8,098 nt of DNA from Patescibacteria group bacterium (GTDB lineage Bacteria; Patescibacteriota; Minisyncoccia; Phycocordibacterales; Phycocordibacteraceae), in the NCBI GenBank assembly GCA_019246385.1, contig JAFAQP010000011.1, positions 1-8,098 on the forward strand. The letters run 5' to 3'. A program made the translations under genes and the position numbers. The notes below the pieces were generated by a model, which saw only the letters and a list, made by a program, of their open reading frames with translations, had not been told where the DNA came from and searched no databases. Below are positions 5,135-8,098 of this stretch, piece after piece; the first letter of the stretch is position 1, and each line of letters starts with the position of its first letter.

Positions 5135-7051
5135 TTAGGCTATTTCGTCGGGATCTATGGTGACCGCGATATCGGGAGGGAGCGTCCGCAAACGTGCCCC
5201 CAAGGCATGGTCCGGCCATGATCCTTTTTTGAGGCGGATGACCGCTCGCGCGCTCCATTCGTTTTTGCTTTCCGTTATGGCAGGTAGAGGGCCGACGAGG
5301 TCGACATCCTCAAACGCTGCCGCGACCATCTCCCGGTTCTTTTCGACGGCCTGCCGGTTTCCTTTCCAGGACAGACCGACAAAAACTGAAAAAGGCGGAT
5401 ATTGGTATTTTTCACGTTCTGCGATGTCGACGCGATAAAAATCGTATGGATTTCCTCCGAGGAGAGTGCGCATAACCAGATGATCCGGCTTTCGGGTCTC
5501 GACGAGGGAGGCGAGATCGGCGATCTCCCGAAGATAAAACAAAGTAGCAAGCGCGTACTCATGGGCGCGCCAGACCGGCAAAGAAAGAAGGCTGTCGACC
5601 GAAGCGACCACGCTCATCTCGACCGGCTCGTACAGATAGGGGAGCATGCGCTCTGTTCCTGCGACGATTGTGCTTTTTTCGCCGTAAAAACGCTCCGCTA
5701 TTTTCTTCGCGCTTGTATGCGTCGGCGCCGTGTCCTTCGTGAAAAGATGCACCGGCGTCTCGGGAAAAGCTTTATTGAGTTCGTCGTATACGCGTTCGAT
5801 CCCGATGCCAAGGCTCACCAAATTCCAGCTTCCGCAATGCCTGCAGGAAACACCGGCAGGAATAAGAGCTCCCGAGCGGTGCGAAAGAAAAACATTTCCT
5901 TCCGCACTTTTGTGAAGGACCATGGGAACTCCGGTATCGGGGTCGGTGACCGGCGTACCGCAGTCATTGCATACAGTCAAAGGAGAAATGCCTTTTCGGG
6001 CGGCGAAAACGGCTACCCGGCCGCCGCGTGCCGTTTCAATACGTATTTTCTCCATGACTTCCGGCGACAGCGCTCTGAACTGGCGTTTTGCGCTTTTGTC
6101 TTTACCCGGCACTTCCTTTCCCCGCACATCGATCACCTCGACGCGTCCCGCTCCGCCCGAACGTGCCTGCGGCCGGGATAGTTCTTCGGCTTCGCCGATG
6201 TCGAGACGATATCGGGTCTCGACCCGTACCGGAAAATCTGCAAGGATGCAGCGCGCGCCCTGCCGGCGGCAAAAAAATTCTGCCGCGCGGCGGATATCGG
6301 CGCGCGGTCTCGCGATTGCGCGGTATGCGCGTGCGCTTTCCCGCTCAAGAATCACCGTATCGATATCAACGCGCGGGAGCGAAAGCGCAAAAGCGGTGCC
6401 GATCGCGAGAATCGGCTTTGTGGACTCGATGCAACGCTTCCACGCTTCAATGAGCTTTTTTGCCGGCATATCGCCGTCAATGAGGATGACACGCTCCTCG
6501 ATACCCCGCTCAAGCTCCTTTTTCAGGCGTTCCCCTTCGATGACGGTCGGTACGATAACAAGGAGCGACGTGCCGCGCGCGAACCCTTCGCGCGCGAGGT
6601 TGCGGTATGTTCTCAGACGTTCTTCACGTTCTGCCTGGAGTATGAGAACTTCTGAGCGCGGCCGAACCTCGGTATCTTCTGTTTCTTTCTTCGCTGCAGA
6701 AAAAGAAAGTCGCAGCGCCGTGTTCAAAATGACATGGGACGTCAAGAGCGACATGATTTGGCTTTCATGCGACCCGTGCCACGCTGCCGTGTCGCGGATG
6801 GATTCGACGAATGCCTTGCTGAGAACGCGCGCCATGCGGTCGGGATTGATCTTCTTCAAACTGAAATCTGCCTGGCGTATCTCGGACTTTTCCTCCCGCG
6901 CATCGGTCGATGAGATCACGAGAGAGGGGAGTTCCTTGCCGCGGACGGGCGCATAGACGAGCATGCCTTCCGGAATTTCCTCGCGCGAGAAGAAAGAAAG
7001 CTCGTCCTTAAATATATTCCGTGCAATGGGAATGACGCGGACGATGAACAT
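5135..7051 (-). CDS. priA: PriA-like primosomal protein N' with degenerate helicase motifs
   Basis: A 638-residue PriA-family protein (E. coli 732). PriA recognises stalled replication forks and reloads the replicative helicase. Layout: N-terminal DNA-binding domain (FIVRVIPIA...EGMLVYAPVRGKELPSLVIS, 2-48); first helicase lobe (about 134-290), with SLLVIVP (162-168) and AIGTAFALSLP (216-226) matching the family's LVLVPE and IGTRSALF; second lobe with GIERVYDELNKAFP (417-430) and AGTERM (464-469); and a C-terminal domain (YQYPPFSVF, 549-557) ending in IDPDEIA. What is missing is striking. At the Walker A site (GVTGSGKT) it reads LQAEREERL (138-146). At the Walker B site (DEEH) it reads ILERESA (234-240). 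Motif VI QVAGRAGR is not recognisable (LREIADLAS, 507-515). Only four of the usual eight zinc cysteines remain (C361, C364, C403, C406). ATP-driven unwinding is therefore unlikely; a structural or fork-binding role is inferred. The frame is intact. AAGGA directly touches the ATG. It is the first gene of the operon, divergent from murA. Confidence 0.8.
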   Translation of the reverse strand: MFIVRVIPIARNIFKDELSFFSREEIPEGMLVYAPVRGKELPSLVISSTDAREEKSEIRQADFSLKKINPDRMARVLSKAFVESIRDTAAWHGSHESQIMSLLTSHVILNTALRLSFSAAKKETEDTEVRPRSEVLILQAEREERLRTYRNLAREGFARGTSLLVIVPTVIEGERLKKELERGIEERVILIDGDMPAKKLIEAWKRCIESTKPILAIGTAFALSLPRVDIDTVILERESARAYRAIARPRADIRRAAEFFCRRQGARCILADFPVRVETRYRLDIGEAEELSRPQARSGGAGRVEVIDVRGKEVPGKDKSAKRQFRALSPEVMEKIRIETARGGRVAVFAARKGISPLTVCNDCGTPVTDPDTGVPMVLHKSAEGNVFLSHRSGALIPAGVSCRHCGSWNLVSLGIGIERVYDELNKAFPETPVHLFTKDTAPTHTSAKKIAERFYGEKSTIVAGTERMLPYLYEPVEMSVVASVDSLLSLPVWRAHEYALATLFYLREIADLASLVETRKPDHLVMRTLLGGNPYDFYRVDIAEREKYQYPPFSVFVGLSWKGNRQAVEKNREMVAAAFEDVDLVGPLPAITESKNEWSARAVIRLKKGSWPDHALGARLRTLPPDIAVTIDPDEIA

Positions 7052-7128
7052 TCCTTAAGCTTACCTGGTAATACGCCTGCGTCATGCGGCCGATGAGGAA
7101 CAATCAATTTTTAAGATCCTGCAAAAGG

Positions 7129-7134
7129 TATACT
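7129..7134 (+). promoter_or_regulatory. -10 box of the murA promoter
   Basis: TATACT at 7129-7134 (5 of 6 bases) lies exactly 6 nt before the ATG at 7141, so the predicted transcript starts at that ATG. A -35 is not convincing; only a T-rich patch near 7108-7113 is present. The 89-nt gap between the divergent priA-like and murA starts must also hold the priA-operon promoter. A weak candidate on the minus strand is TATTAC, which leaves 16 nt to the ATG at 7051. Confidence 0.6.
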
Positions 7135-7140
7135 ATGCCG

Positions 7141-8098
7141 ATGCATGGCGACAGCTTCGAGATAACTGGCCTTTCCGGAAAGAAACTCCTTCACGGCTCC
7201 ATACCCGTATACGGCTCCAAGAACGCCGCGCTTCCCGTGATGGCAGCGGCTTCCCTTATAGAAGGTGAATCGCGTCTCGCGAACGTGCCGGAAATATCCG
7301 ACGTCTCGCTCATGGGCAAAATACTCGAGGCTCTGGGCGCGTATGTTTCAAGAAGCGGCAGCGGACTTTCGGTAAGCGCCAAAGATCTTTCCGGAACAGT
7401 CATGCCTCCTGAATTCGCGAAATCGATGCGCGCCTCCATTCTCCTTATCGGACCGATGCTCGCGCGCCTCGGACGCGTGACATTCCCGCATCCCGGAGGA
7501 GATGTTATCGGAGAGCGGCCCATAGATATCTTCGTATCGGGCTTCACAAAGCTCGGCGCCATCTTCTCGGAGACTTCGGACACGTATACGCTTTCGGCCT
7601 CGAACGGCCTTTCGGGAGGAGAATTTTTCATGCGGACAGTCTCCGTGACCGCCACCGAAACGTTCATGATGGCCGCGACGAGAGCCAAAGGACCCGTCAC
7701 TTTAAAGAATTGCGCCATGGAGCCGGAAGTCATTGCGACGGCGGAATTTCTCCGGGCTTCGGGAGCCGACATCAGCGGCGCAGGAACCCCGACCATCTAT
7801 ATCAGACCGTCGGTTCTTTCGGCGCCCGAAAAGGTTTTTGCCATTATTCCCGATAGGATAGAAGCCGCGACGTTTCTCGCACTCGGGGCACTCTCGGCGA
7901 AAGAGCTTACCATAACGGGCATCGACCCCTCGCACCTGGACGCGGTATTCGACATGCTTTCGGCAATGGGGGTTCCGTTCTCCATTTCGAAGGATTCTAT
8001 AGTCATTTCAGCTCCCGAGGCATTGCGTCCCGTCAAATTGCGCACGCACGAATATCCCGGCTTTCCGACCGACGCGCAGGCGCCGATGACTATTTTGC
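7141..8098 (+). CDS. murA: UDP-N-acetylglucosamine 1-carboxyvinyltransferase (C-terminus beyond window)
   Basis: MurA transfers enolpyruvate from PEP to UDP-GlcNAc, the first committed step of peptidoglycan synthesis, in the cytoplasm. The window holds 319 codons of the roughly 420 expected; the frame is open at the right edge. Active-site features, numbered from ATG 7141: K27-N28 in SKNAALPVMAA (E. coli K22-N23), R97 in MRASILLIGP (R91), R126 in GERPID (R120) and D311 in FPTDAQAP (D305, the general base). The loop residue equal to E. coli Cys115 is Asp here: HPGGDVIGERP (D121) instead of PGGCxIGxRP. This substitution is known from mycobacterial and chlamydial MurA, where the enzyme stays active and is insensitive to fosfomycin. 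EPSP synthase (AroA) is excluded by the MurA-specific motifs. An in-frame ATG at 7135 directly abuts the -10 box and would not be transcribed, so 7141 is preferred, giving a leaderless mRNA. ATG 7145 is out of frame. Confidence 0.94.
   Translation, partial: MHGDSFEITGLSGKKLLHGSIPVYGSKNAALPVMAAASLIEGESRLANVPEISDVSLMGKILEALGAYVSRSGSGLSVSAKDLSGTVMPPEFAKSMRASILLIGPMLARLGRVTFPHPGGDVIGERPIDIFVSGFTKLGAIFSETSDTYTLSASNGLSGGEFFMRTVSVTATETFMMAATRAKGPVTLKNCAMEPEVIATAEFLRASGADISGAGTPTIYIRPSVLSAPEKVFAIIPDRIEAATFLALGALSAKELTITGIDPSHLDAVFDMLSAMGVPFSISKDSIVISAPEALRPVKLRTHEYPGFPTDAQAPMTIL

Noticed and set aside
5402..6956. Long plus-strand open frames (5402-6181 and 5922-6956) opposite the priA-like gene
   Set aside because: They lie antisense to a recognisable PriA-family frame; their Arg/Ser-rich products show no motifs and arise from GC-rich coding bias.

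Overview
The window looks like chromosomal DNA from a small-genome bacterium, most likely a member of the Candidate Phyla Radiation (Patescibacteria, Parcubacteria-like). This placement is an inference. It rests on very tight gene packing with 3-nt gaps and overlapping ends, genes with poor Shine-Dalgarno sequences, -10 boxes almost touching start codons, a PriA homologue without its ATPase motifs, and small unrecognised proteins next to core genes. TGA acts as a stop (hpf, def and the dehydrogenase all end on it just before the next start), so the UGA-glycine code of Absconditabacteria/Gracilibacteria is not used. I see no mobile element, tRNA, rRNA or CRISPR array.

Layout. (1) Bases 1-267, minus strand: the 5' part of a membrane-anchored protein that seems to enter a cupredoxin-like domain at the window edge. 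(2) 478-2172, plus: a coupled pair, a ribosome hibernation factor (hpf) and a PepQ-type prolidase. (3) 2243-2897, plus: two overlapping small genes of unknown function in DNA much more AT-rich than the rest, with their own promoter. (4) 2884-7051, minus: a four-gene operon read priA-like, beta-hydroxyacid dehydrogenase, def, fmt. (5) 7141-8098, plus: the first three quarters of murA, divergent from priA.

How the genes fit together. def and fmt are the paired N-formyl-methionine genes of bacterial translation: Fmt formylates initiator Met-tRNA and Def removes the formyl group from new proteins. They often sit with priA, and that order is kept here with a dehydrogenase gene inserted. hpf silences ribosomes and pepQ recycles proline dipeptides, so the left pair fits slow-growth or nutrient-recycling physiology. 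murA begins peptidoglycan precursor synthesis.

The most notable points are a PriA homologue that keeps the family's length and layout but lacks recognisable Walker A, Walker B and motif VI; a MurA with Asp in place of the catalytic Cys, as in naturally fosfomycin-resistant enzymes; the AT-rich orphan gene pair; and promoters that predict leaderless or nearly leaderless mRNAs.
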